20,297 nucleotides of DNA from Perkinsus marinus ATCC 50983. Its lineage: Eukaryota > Perkinsozoa > Perkinsida > Perkinsidae. The position numbers were made by a program, and so were the translations under genes. The notes beneath the pieces were generated by a model, which saw nothing but the letters and a program-made list of their open reading frames with translations, did not search any database and was not told where the DNA came from. Below are positions 10,263 to 17,990 of this stretch, in pieces; position 1 is the stretch's first letter; each line of letters begins with the position of its first letter. Location: the NCBI RefSeq assembly GCF_000006405.1, contig NW_003202807.1, forward strand, positions 14,248-34,544, in the 5' to 3' direction.

Positions 10263-10362
10263 GTTTAGTACAATAAAAAAGTAACGATAGGCGCCGCGAA
10301 ATGATCACATCGATCTTTAACTTCATGTCGTCACCGTGTAGCAGACCGAGGGCCCCGTTCAC
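10263..10362. other. 100-bp insert specific to unit 2
   Basis: Unit 1 reads CACAGCTTC directly into CTTTGAACGG (near 4744-4760). Unit 2 carries about 100 extra bases between the same two points. The insert has no visible target duplication or terminal inverted repeats. Its right end, GCCCCGTTCA, is the reverse complement of the adjoining native TGAACGGGGC, giving a 10-bp stem with a 4-nt loop (10352-10375). I do not recognise its source. Confidence 0.7.
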
Positions 10363-10470
10363 CTTTGAACGGGGCAATCTCCGGGAGATTCTCGCCCATA
10401 TTAGACTCTCTCCGGAAGTCCTTCAAAGGGAGCGGACAACTAGTTGCATCAATTGGCAAAGTGGTCGATG

Positions 10471-10473
10471 TAC
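10471..10473. other. Left target-site duplication of the nested element (TAC)
   Basis: TAC precedes the 5' LTR and recurs directly after the 3' LTR at 16575-16577. The empty site in unit 1 reads GATGTACTTAGC with a single TAC at 4858-4860. Three bases is short for an LTR element; a longer duplication with a later change cannot be excluded. Confidence 0.6.
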
Positions 10474-10738
10474 TGTTAGAGGAATGTTGAGGGCAACTTT
10501 TTAGTCCTTTAAGTTTATAGTGATCTGCCAAGGCCTGCTACCTCCTGCTACCTTTGTTGTTTGTGCGTTTGCGTCTGCGTGCCAACTTGCACGTGTACAC
10601 AGCTGTGGTATCAGACTCATTGTAGCACGATCCACATTGTAGAGATCGGTACTGTAGCCATCTTGGCTCAAGTTCTGCCTTGTTGGGTTCCGTCAATGTC
10701 CACCAACCCGCAAGCGAGCGGACTACCTGGCGTTAACA
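10474..10738 (+). repeat. 5' LTR (265 bp)
   Basis: It begins TGTTAGAGG and ends GTTAACA, so its terminal 5 bp are inverted (TGTTA/TAACA). It includes the short direct repeat CTGCTACCTC/CTGCTACCTT, the SL-like sequence at 10651-10672, and the first 14 codons of Gag. No clear TATA box is visible. Confidence 0.95.
10651..10672 (+). promoter_or_regulatory. Spliced-leader-like 22-mer in the 5' LTR
   Basis: The 22 bases end in GTAGCCATCTTGGCTCAAG. The published dinoflagellate/perkinsid spliced leader ends in GTAGCCATTTTGGCTCAAG, so 20 of 22 positions agree; the differences are at positions 3 (T for C) and 12 (C for T). The next bases are TTCTGCC, not the GT donor that follows the leader in an SL RNA gene. 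This looks like the 5' end of an already trans-spliced mRNA. The Gag ATG follows 23 nt later at 10696. If the transcript starts here, this base marks the start of the LTR's R region. Confidence 0.8.
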
Positions 10739-11772
10739 TGGCGACAGCGGCATTTGGCAAAGCAACCCTCCCCACCCTTGGCAGCCGCGTCGACCTTGCC
10801 CATCATATCCACATCGTCGACAACTGTTTGCTAGAGTGTGGTCTGGCAACGTTGGATACTGAGGGTAAAGTGTGCATCAAGCCCCAGAGCAAGTACGTAG
10901 CAATGTCACGCATACTAACCAGTCTGTCAACGGTTAAGGAAGTTGCGGCGTCTGCTCAACGTGCGGCTACTCGGTTCGATTACGACTGGGTTTCGGTGAA
11001 ACGGCTCCTTACTCGCCAGTATTGTAAAAAGGAGACTCTCAAGGCCGAGTACTCTTCCCAGTTAACGAAGCTAAGGCTTATTTCCGAGTCCGATGACCCC
11101 GAGCCATTCATTGAAAAAGCTACTGAGTGCTTCGCCCTGTGCCAGCGTGCGTTCGACGACGATAGGAGTGAACGGCGAGCCTTCATTCGCGCACTCTGCA
11201 ATCGACTTCCTCACGACTGTGTCCTCTCAATTCTGAGGTCGGTCCAGAGCGCCCTCCTTGCGAAGGGGCTCAGCGATGGAGACACGGAATGGGAGACATC
11301 GATCGCTTTCGATGATTTCGACCTAGCTGCTCGCGAAGAGGCCGACGCGCCACCGGTTACAGCCATAACCTTTTGTTCAGCGCTGAGGAGCTCATGTGGT
11401 CTCGCTCGTGAAGCAAGGTTACTGACGAGTTCACCCCAGGTAAAAACAGACGCTATTAAAGCAATTCGTGAAGCAGGAGACCACCCCCAGCGACGCCCGA
11501 AGTTCTCTGAGAAGTTCCCTTTCGTGGTCTATGTCAGTGGATCCCTTGTAGACGATCGGGATAAGTTCCCTAAGTACATCGCTACGGTCAAGCCTACTGA
11601 CTCCTTGCGCACGAAAAACAAGAGGGGGAAGCCATATGCTCTTCTGGGATTCGCTACGGAGGAAGCAGGGTCGTCGGCGCTGGCAGACCTTCAAGCTGAT
11701 CGTGGGTCAGGCCTCGTGGTTCGTCAATTCCAGACCGATCCGCCAAAAAACGGACCGGGGCCCCGTCAGTAG
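10696..11772 (+). CDS. gag: Gag polyprotein of the nested retrotransposon
   Basis: This is the structural protein that would coat the element's RNA, about 358 residues. I chose the ATG at 10696 (MSTNPQAS) because it is the first one after the SL-like sequence. The frame is open further upstream into the LTR (to 10561), but that part would lie outside an SL-started transcript. Residues about 25-190 look like a Gag capsid (W-x-SVKRLL, LRLISESDDPEPFIEKA, RRAFIRALCNRLP). No CCHC knuckle is present. Instead, residues about 275-350 resemble an RNA-recognition motif (RRM): FVVYVSGSL as strand 1 (RNP2-like), YALLGFATEEAGSSAL as strand 3 and helix (RNP1-like), LVVRQF as strand 4. The start codon and first 14 codons lie inside the LTR. 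The RRM assignment is an inference from pattern only. Confidence 0.8.
   Translation: MSTNPQASGLPGVNMATAAFGKATLPTLGSRVDLAHHIHIVDNCLLECGLATLDTEGKVCIKPQSKYVAMSRILTSLSTVKEVAASAQRAATRFDYDWVSVKRLLTRQYCKKETLKAEYSSQLTKLRLISESDDPEPFIEKATECFALCQRAFDDDRSERRAFIRALCNRLPHDCVLSILRSVQSALLAKGLSDGDTEWETSIAFDDFDLAAREEADAPPVTAITFCSALRSSCGLAREARLLTSSPQVKTDAIKAIREAGDHPQRRPKFSEKFPFVVYVSGSLVDDRDKFPKYIATVKPTDSLRTKNKRGKPYALLGFATEEAGSSALADLQADRGSGLVVRQFQTDPPKNGPGPRQ
10739..10750 (+). other. Primer-binding site
   Basis: TGGCGACAGCGG begins at the first base after the 5' LTR. TGG is the complement of the universal tRNA CCA end, so a tRNA ending CCGCTGTCGCCA would prime minus-strand synthesis. I cannot name the tRNA. The site lies inside the Gag coding frame. 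Confidence 0.75.
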
Positions 11773-12064
11773 CTAAAGGCGGGGCCGGTTATTCATCTTA
11801 TGCTAACCGATCTTTTGCTTTTTCGCCATGTGTGAGGGTTTCTGCCTCTCCTCCCTCACGCAGGACTGTACCAATTTCTGTACTATCTAATGATCGTCCA
11901 TCAATTGATTCTCTAGCACAACCAGCGTCTTCGTCTGTATCATCGTCGTCTTCAATATCTGTCGAGACTACCCAAAAAGCAACCTTGCCTGGGTATGAAC
12001 CTACTATTAGCCAGTTGATCACTGGTGCTCACTCCCGGGAAGACTCCCTTCATTGGGTACCTAA
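11773..12064 (+). other. Gag-Pol interval of the nested retrotransposon
   Basis: About 290 bp separate the end of the Gag frame from the start of the open Pol frame. A third frame (11832-12095) is open across most of it and is serine-rich, without cysteine motifs, as a linker might be. How Pol is expressed relative to Gag is not visible from sequence alone. Confidence 0.5.
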
Positions 12065-15000
12065 CCGAAGTCCCGCACTCTCGGACTCACCCTGAAGATC
12101 CGCATAGGCGAGAGTGATGTCAATCGAGCACTAGTCGATAGCGGAGCCGGATTCAGTTACTTGATCGCCAGGGATCCAGGCTCACTGGCAGGTCTCGAGG
12201 GTCATGCTTCCCCGCGACCTGTTCTGCAATCTGTCCGCTTAGCAGATGGCTCTCTGTATCATGTGAATACCATATATGATGTATCTCTACGAGTCTATGA
12301 CGTTAATGCTCACCCGGTCATAGACACGGTGGTGCCTCTACGTCTTCTCGTGGCTCCGGCCGCGCGCCCGCAGATTCTCATAGGTCGTGATCTCATTGAG
12401 CGATGGGGTTTATGCATTAAAGGAGCCACTCAAATCGTGAGCAGGTGCGGTGAAGTCCTTTATCAACGACCTTGCGACGAGAAGCAATTTGCTACCCTAA
12501 GCCACGCCCCAGTGTTAGCTAATGTATCTGAGGATGATCGGCAAGATCCCTCTGCACCTCAGACACTCGCAGGGTACCAACCCGACCCTAATGGCCAGGA
12601 GTTTATTCCTGTCATCGAGGACGAGCTCCGTGATGACCTAGATGCATGGCTGCTGGATCTTGTTGAGGTCGGTGTGCGACAGTTCGGCCCGGGAGTAGAG
12701 GGTCCGTATCGCATGCAACTGCTCCCCATGGCAGCGGGAGACACTCGCGATACACCCTTACAGAAATTCTACTTCCGCTTCTCCCTTCCTCCACCAAGCT
12801 CAGCTTCTCCAGCACGGCGAATATACGCTCGTCAGTTATACGACAAATTGTCCGAGGAGGCCAAAGTGAAATATCGCCAACTCATAGACGATTATGTTCA
12901 ACGCCACTGGTGGCATCCTATAGACAAGTCCGGCCCTTTACCTAGCGATCTAGCTCCAGCTGAGATATTCCTACTCGGTGGTCGGTCAGAAGACAAACGG
13001 AAGCCGCGCCTTGTGGCTGACTTCCAGCCATGCAATCTACAACTACCGCCGAGTAGCACATCTGGCATTGCCATAGATGACGTCCTGCTAGTCATCCGTG
13101 CTCTGAGTCCTGCGTCTCTCTTCAGCTTCGACGCGGCCTCAGCATTCTATAGAGTGCGACTCAATACTAATCGTCCCGTTCTGCTGCATACGGGTCTAGC
13201 GGAGGGATCCCAACCCGATTACTACAGCGATAGAGCTGCGTTTGGAATATCATCTGGTCCCCAGGCAATGGAGGCGAGCCTGGGATGGTTGATACACAAG
13301 TTTGGGAGCTCTCCTTTCGCGGCGTTGCTGATACTTCTCGCCATATTTGTCGATGATGGCATTGCGGGAAGTTCCGATCGGAAGATAGTACGAGTTGCAT
13401 TGTCGCTTTTGTACGCCCTATCGGTATGTGGATTTGGATGCTCCTTGCTCAAGATGCAGTTTATAACTGCCTATGCCGACCTGGTCCAGAACGGTTTCAT
13501 CGAGCCTTCCGCTGTTCTACTGCATCTTGGCTGCTCCTTATCATATATTGGTCACTCGCTACGAGCCTGTTGTCAAAATGAAGCACGTTTGGCCGATGTG
13601 CTCTCTCTCTGTAAGGCCTGGCAGGCAGCTGGCAAAAGAGCTCGCCTCGACAAAAGAGCGGTATTCAAACTAGGGGGGCAGATTTCTGTCGACCCTCTAC
13701 ATCTGCACGGGACATGTCGTTTGATAGGTGACTGCTTTCGAAGACTCATTGGTAGGGCATGCTCGTCGATAGGATGGAACGAGCCCATAGACTTCGAGGC
13801 GTTCACTGAGCCCTTATATGCCGCATGGAGTGAGCTGCTGCAATGGTGTCAGGACGAATGTGAATTAGAAAAGCAACGCTGCGTCCACGATATCCCCTAC
13901 GAACTCGGAGCTGTCGAGAGCATCAATCTTTCGGTCTTTACGGATGCCAGTCAAAGCGGCGGTGGTTATGTGATCTTCAAAAAAGGTACCGACGGTGACC
14001 TCTATGCGATTGCGAACGCCGCCTTCGGATGGCGCCAGCACCAAACCGTTTGGCACTCTAATAGGCGAGAGCTCTGCGTCCTCTTGCGAGCTCTCAGGGC
14101 ACTAGTAGAGTTGTGTTCTAATATCAAAGCCATGTGTCCCAACCCAACTCTGAAAATCAGCGTCGATATCGGCTGTGATAACAAAGCATCAGTTGCGTGG
14201 GTTAACGACACAGATTTTTCCTTGCGGGAACATCGCTCGAAGAGCTCCATCGCTGTGGAGAAGAGGGTTATCCAGAGGCTTGTGTTAGCCGTAGCCGAAG
14301 AATTTCGTGCTCTGCGTAAGTTGCAGCCCTCGGTTACCTATAAGGTCTATCACTGTCCAGGGGTCATGAATGAGATTGCAGACTCCTTAAGTCGTGCTCT
14401 TGATCGGCCATGCGGTGGTTCTGGTCCCTTGCTTTCCACAATTCTAGCGTCGGTTCCGGGTATTGATTTTTCGGGCCCACAATTAATTGACCACGCCGTA
14501 GCTCAAGCCGAGAGACCGTCCTCAGATGATGTCTTCGTAATACACTCGATAGAGGAGGAAGTACAAGATTCGTTATTCCTCCCGTGTCCGTCATTAGATT
14601 TTACTACCATTAACGATTCTTGTGATCATTTGCTGCGGATTTCTCTTTATCATCCCATCATGGCAGAGGCAGATACTACTACTGCAGCCTTGGATGCGTT
14701 GCGCGTGTTCGACGAATTAGAAGAGGCAGGCAGTGATTCCGTCGACACCGTTACTTTGGTGAAAGAAGATGCCGATGAAGGATTCCTACTCGACCGCCTA
14801 TTGGAGTTCAATAGCGTCAAGGCTATCTACAGGATGGTCGCCGTGCTACGTGGTATCTTAGTCTTCTGGAATACATATTGCGCATCCAAAAAGCGCTATC
14901 CTCTGCGCCAAACTGCACAAAGGCTTGCCCGGAATGGCAGTCGAGCTCCTCCCCAACTCCTAGTACCGGCGTGTTTACCAGTTGGACTGCAGAGCTCTGG

Positions 15001-16315
15001 CTACGATGTCACAGACGTGCTGACAGTTATCAGGTTGTCCCAACAGTTGGATGACTTTACGAAGAAAGGCCGCGCTTTCGTTTACGACGAGCCGACCGGC
15101 CTATGGTACTTTCGGTCAGGTACTATCACCGGTAGTACCCTCCGTCGCCCTTCTGTTCCCAGAACTGCCAAAAGATTCAGATTCCTCTTGGCCTTGGATG
15201 CTCATGCCCGAGCCGGTCATGGGGGTGCTACACCAACAGCTACATTCATGCAAGAGGATGTTCATGTCATTGGTGCTACTACAGCCGCTAAGGACGTCTG
15301 TCGACGTTGTCTTCCTTGCGCTAAACTCCGGTTACGTATGACTGCGCTTAGGTGGAACGCGCCTTTAGCTGGCAGCCACTGGGACATTGATGAGCTGCTG
15401 AGGAATGGCAATCCTTACTCAGTAGTTTGCATCGACTTTTTACACCTGTTCCCTGGCGAGCTGGTGTTTGCTACGAGGTGCATTACCACTTCTCATGTAT
15501 CATGGTTTCGCTCTTCATACTCCGAAGAGTGTGCTGCTGCTGCAGTGGAAGGCGTTAAAGATCTAATGTCCCGCTGGGGAAAGATTCGGGTTGCTTACCT
15601 GGATCGTGGATCAGCATTCACGTCTTCCGAATTTGCTGACACTCTCCGAGAGGAGGGCATTGAGCTGAGGTACCACGCCGCCAGAGCGCCGTGGGAAACC
15701 CCAGTCGAGCGATCTCATGCAGTTGGTCTGCGGATGCTAAGGCTCAATTATACCCCCCAACAGTTGGCGAGGTCATCCGATCAGGACATGAATCGAATTT
15801 ATGATCATGTATCCCTTCTGATGAATAGTATTCCCATATGCGTCCACTCAGCAGGTCCGGATGATCAGGATGTGATAACTGCAGATCGGCTAGCCCTCGG
15901 ATATACCCGCTCTACCGGAATCTTACTGCCTATGATTGAGTCCGAATCTGTAGCAAATGTCCATATCGACCGCCCTCGTGCGGTGGATAGCATTCGCCGC
16001 ACTTTTCTTCAACATCATTGGCAATTGTTACGTGATCGATGTGCTAAAGCCATGGGCAAGAAGCGAGGTGTTGATACCCCTCCTCTTGCTCCAGATACTA
16101 CTGTCCTAGTCCGTGTAGCCCAGCGTAATAAGCTGGACGTTGGCGTTCGTATCGGTCACATTGTTGATGTTATTAACCCTTCTCGTGATGGATATGTTAG
16201 GCGTTACAAGGTGCGCTTTCTATCTGGCACCTTGAGTGAAGAATCGCACGTTAATGTGATTCCAGCATCGGTTCATAGTGCCGAGCACTGTTTGCTCGGC
16301 AGGGGGGCATGTTAG
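12065..16315 (+). CDS. pol: Pol polyprotein: protease, RT, RNase H, integrase
   Basis: The open frame spans about 1,416 codons with no ATG near its beginning, as expected when Pol is made through Gag. Protease: ALVDSGAGFSYL with DSGA at 12137-12148, then ILIGRDLI near 12375-12400. RT: KPRLVADFQPCNLQ (about 13000-13035), FSFDAASAFYRV (about 13120-13155), and FVDD at 13346-13357, the catalytic YxDD-type box. RNase H: FTDAS with Asp at 13943, Glu at 14069 (RRELC), a third acidic residue near 14165-14180, and ADSLSRAL near 14380-14400. Integrase: HHCC zinc binding (H...H near 15202-15215, CRRC at 15299-15310), catalytic Asp 15434, Asp 15602 and Glu 15707 with 34 residues between the last two. A basic C-terminal beta-rich tail follows (about 16090-16270). 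The frame ends 6 bp inside the 3' LTR. All catalytic residues looked for are present. Confidence 0.92.
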   Translation, partial: PKSRTLGLTLKIRIGESDVNRALVDSGAGFSYLIARDPGSLAGLEGHASPRPVLQSVRLADGSLYHVNTIYDVSLRVYDVNAHPVIDTVVPLRLLVAPAARPQILIGRDLIERWGLCIKGATQIVSRCGEVLYQRPCDEKQFATLSHAPVLANVSEDDRQDPSAPQTLAGYQPDPNGQEFIPVIEDELRDDLDAWLLDLVEVGVRQFGPGVEGPYRMQLLPMAAGDTRDTPLQKFYFRFSLPPPSSASPARRIYARQLYDKLSEEAKVKYRQLIDDYVQRHWWHPIDKSGPLPSDLAPAEIFLLGGRSEDKRKPRLVADFQPCNLQLPPSSTSGIAIDDVLLVIRALSPASLFSFDAASAFYRVRLNTNRPVLLHTGLAEGSQPDYYSDRAAFGISSGPQAMEASLGWLIHKFGSSPFAALLILLAIFVDDGIAGSSDRKIVRVALSLLYALSVCGFGCSLLKMQFITAYADLVQNGFIEPSAVLLHLGCSLSYIGHSLRACCQNEARLADVLSLCKAWQAAGKRARLDKRAVFKLGGQISVDPLHLHGTCRLIGDCFRRLIGRACSSIGWNEPIDFEAFTEPLYAAWSELLQWCQDECELEKQRCVHDIPYELGAVESINLSVFTDASQSGGGYVIFKKGTDGDLYAIANAAFGWRQHQTVWHSNRRELCVLLRALRALVELCSNIKAMCPNPTLKISVDIGCDNKASVAWVNDTDFSLREHRSKSSIAVEKRVIQRLVLAVAEEFRALRKLQPSVTYKVYHCPGVMNEIADSLSRALDRPCGGSGPLLSTILASVPGIDFSGPQLIDHAVAQAERPSSDDVFVIHSIEEEVQDSLFLPCPSLDFTTINDSCDHLLRISLYHPIMAEADTTTAALDALRVFDELEEAGSDSVDTVTLVKEDADEGFLLDRLLEFNSVKAIYRMVAVLRGILVFWNTYCASKKRYPLRQTAQRLARNGSRAPPQLLVPACLPVGLQSSGYDVTDVLTVIRLSQQLDDFTKKGRAFVYDEPTGLWYFRSGTITGSTLRRPSVPRTAKRFRFLLALDAHARAGHGGATPTATFMQEDVHVIGATTAAKDVCRRCLPCAKLRLRMTALRWNAPLAGSHWDIDELLRNGNPYSVVCIDFLHLFPGELVFATRCITTSHVSWFRSSYSEECAAAAVEGVKDLMSRWGKIRVAYLDRGSAFTSSEFADTLREEGIELRYHAARAPWETPVERSHAVGLRMLRLNYTPQQLARSSDQDMNRIYDHVSLLMNSIPICVHSAGPDDQDVITADRLALGYTRSTGILLPMIESESVANVHIDRPRAVDSIRRTFLQHHWQLLRDRCAKAMGKKRGVDTPPLAPDTTVLVRVAQRNKLDVGVRIGHIVDVINPSRDGYVRRYKVRFLSGTLSEESHVNVIPASVHSAEHCLLGRGAC
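16301..16309 (+). other. Polypurine tract
   Basis: AGGGGGGCA directly precedes the 3' LTR, the expected place for the plus-strand primer. It overlaps the last codons of Pol. Confidence 0.8.
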
Positions 16316-16574
16316 AGGAATGTTGAGGGCAACTTTTTAGTCCTTTAAGTTTATAGTGATCTGCCAAGGCCTGCTACCTCCTGCTACCTTTGTTGTTTGT
16401 GCGTTTGCGTCTGCGTGCCAACTTGCACGTGTACACAGCTGTGGTATCAGACTCATTGTAGCACGATCCACATTGTAGAGATCGGTACTGTAGCCATCTT
16501 GGCTCAAGTTCTGCCTTGTTGGGTTCCGTCAATGTCCACCAACCCGCAAGCGAGCGGACTACCTGGCGTTAACA
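16310..16574 (+). repeat. 3' LTR (265 bp)
   Basis: By eye this is identical to the 5' LTR over all 265 bp, including the SL-like 22-mer at 16487-16508. The Pol stop codon lies in its first 6 bases. Confidence 0.95.
16487..16508 (+). promoter_or_regulatory. Spliced-leader-like 22-mer in the 3' LTR
   Basis: This is the same sequence as at 10651-10672. Its presence in both LTRs means it was carried through reverse transcription of the last cycle and is heritable in the element. Confidence 0.8.
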
Positions 16575-16577
16575 TAC
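16575..16577. other. Right target-site duplication (TAC)
   Basis: This pairs with 10471-10473; element A resumes immediately as TTAGCACACG, matching 4861 onward in unit 1. Confidence 0.6.
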
Positions 16578-17065
16578 TTAGCACACGCTTCCCCTTAATA
16601 ACAGGGGCAACAGTTAGGCTCTCAACTCAATTCTCATTGAAGTTCAGCTCTAAAGGCGCAATCAGCTCACTATGATTCGACATAGAGTGTGAGTTCATTA
16701 CTCACATGATAGGCTGCCGCATATAGGAATGCGCACACAGCGTCCAAATACTTAGGCAGTTTAGTAGAGTCTATAGTGTTAATGTAGCCCGACCGGAACA
16801 ATTCCTCTGAGACATGAGCGTACACGGTGTTCTGAACTACAGAGTCTCCAGAACCCTTCTCCTACTCCTCTAGCTTCTCATACTGGGCGATCCATGCACT
16901 TGAGCGAGACGGTCCAAGGAGCAGAATAAACTTAGGCTAGAAAAACTGAAAACTGGTCACGTTAGTGTCGAAAACTCCAACCGTAGGTCCCTGCATTGGA
17001 GCCAACTGTTGGAAATCTTCACTAAACGTGAACGCAATGAACCTAGAGGACATATCAAAAAGCAA
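16578..17065 (-). mobile_element. Element A, copy 2 (upstream part of Gag)
   Basis: This is the N-terminal part of the element A Gag, cut off from the rest by the nested retrotransposon. It matches 4861-5353 of unit 1 closely. The candidate start is near 17053 (MSSRF), preceded in frame by MLFD. I recognise no domain in this part. It is a fossil with some breaks. Confidence 0.65.
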
Positions 17066-17307
17066 TACAACTTATTTATCTTACTTATATCAAATAGAAT
17101 GACCTAGCCAAACTAAACTAAAAAGGCTTAGTAGGATACGGTCACACAAAGATGGTCTTGGTAACGCAATTGGAGACAAATAGAGAAGAATGGGAGAATC
17201 CAGCTACTAAACCTGACAGCAAGTAATAAAAATACTGACTGCTACAGGCTTCGAGCGCAAACCGCCAAGTGATAAAACATCGCTGGTAAAAGCATAGAAA
17301 GTTCTTT

Positions 17308-17600
17308 AGTCAAGTAGTTAAACTACATGGCTACGGATCGGAAGGTCCGTGGGTCGAATGTCCTCAGATCGCCCAAGTATCTATCGTACCGAACGCCCAT
17401 GATAATAATGAAACTGCTAATGATGAAATCAGTCATCACTAATCAATACTATTGAGATCATCACAAAACTCTGGGAATTTGAGATCTAGAATACATGTCA
17501 ACTCACCAAGATCAGCACACGAAGCTTGCACCCCAAAATTCTAATTCTAGGGCGGCGCCAGGCTGAGTGACTCACATTAAGATTGGCAAGACTAAGCAAG
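17308..17600 (+). repeat. tRNA-derived SINE-like sequence 1, copy 2
   Basis: This is the counterpart of 5594-5890, with the same A-box-like (CAAGTAGTTAAACTAC) and B-box-like (GTGGGTCGAATGTCC) segments and the ACTAAGCAAG tail. A few bases in the head differ from copy 1. Confidence 0.5.
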
Positions 17601-17640
17601 TCCCTCGCGACCCAAATATCACTGATATAGTTTGAATGAG

Positions 17641-17990
17641 TTGTCGGTCAAGTAGTTTTGTAAGGAAGGCACGACTAGTTTGTGCCAACATACACGCAGT
17701 TGTTGGGCGAGCGCGAAATGAACAATGGATACGCACAAACACCGTTGTACGTAGACGCAAGCACATAGGAGTCTCAGTCTTGATTCTAACATCCCTTTTT
17801 CTTGTTCCCGCCCTCCCGGGACATAGCACGCCGAGAAAGGTTGGACCTCAACTTTAGCTTCTCTTCGAAGTACGGTGCTGTCGTCCGGGAAGTTCGTGGA
17901 TCGAACCTTGCGCCCGGCAATCTTATTCTAGATTGATGCTAGGAGGAGTGTCTCATATTGAGGTTGGAAAGACTAAGCAAGGTTCTTACA
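17641..17990 (+). repeat. tRNA-derived SINE-like sequence 2, copy 2, with insert
   Basis: The head begins TCGGTCAAGTAGTT, is interrupted by 209 bp (17658-17866), then resumes GAAGTACGGTGCTG and continues through GTGGATCGAACC to the ACTAAGCAAG tail. Unit 1 shows the uninterrupted form at 5931-6070. Confidence 0.5.
17658..17866. other. 209-bp insert in the tRNA-like head of SINE 2, copy 2
   Basis: The insert splits the D-arm-like part of the head. Its left end contains an imperfect hairpin (GGCAC...GTGCC, near 17668-17687). Its right part is pyrimidine-rich (CCCTTTTTCTTGTTCCCGCC). I see no terminal inverted repeats, no target duplication and no tail, so I cannot assign it to a transposon class. 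The reverse interpretation, a deletion in unit 1, is also possible. Confidence 0.6.

Larger units (their letters stand above)
8551..10473 (-). mobile_element. Element A, copy 2 (downstream part): Gag-protease fossil
   Basis: This is the counterpart of 3130-4860, in better condition. One 305-codon minus-strand frame (9018-9935) spans, in order, the end of the capsid region, the CCCH finger (CKAFASTDAC...CRYAH), the CCHC knuckle (CYKCRREGHISKNC), and the protease with LLDTGA and IIGLD. Gag and protease are therefore read as one chain here. The pre-RT segment follows at 8551-8820. The upstream part of Gag lies beyond the nested retrotransposon, at 16578-17065. The element is a fossil with a few breaks and no RT or integrase. 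Confidence 0.75.
10474..16574 (+). mobile_element. Nested young LTR retrotransposon (PR-RT-RH-IN order)
   Basis: The element is 6,101 bp with 265-bp LTRs (10474-10738 and 16310-16574) that I find identical by eye. It shows a primer-binding site, a polypurine tract, a Gag frame (10696-11772) and a Pol frame (about 12065-16315). Pol domain order is protease, RT, RNase H, integrase, which fits Ty3/Gypsy or BEL/Pao and excludes Ty1/Copia. The LTR ends are TGTTA...TAACA. It looks whole. Gag and Pol lie in different frames; such families often use frameshifting, read-through or splicing, and which applies here is not visible. It sits inside the minus-strand Gag of element A copy 2, in opposite orientation. 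Identical LTRs indicate a recent insertion. Confidence 0.93.

Noticed and set aside
12559-12815. Minus-strand frames within Pol.
   Set aside because: They lie opposite a strongly supported Pol with catalytic motifs; no independent evidence.
14494-14506. GCCGTAGCTCAAG in Pol looks like a spliced leader with an internal deletion.
   Set aside because: It lies in the middle of the Pol frame and encodes ordinary residues; no leader context.
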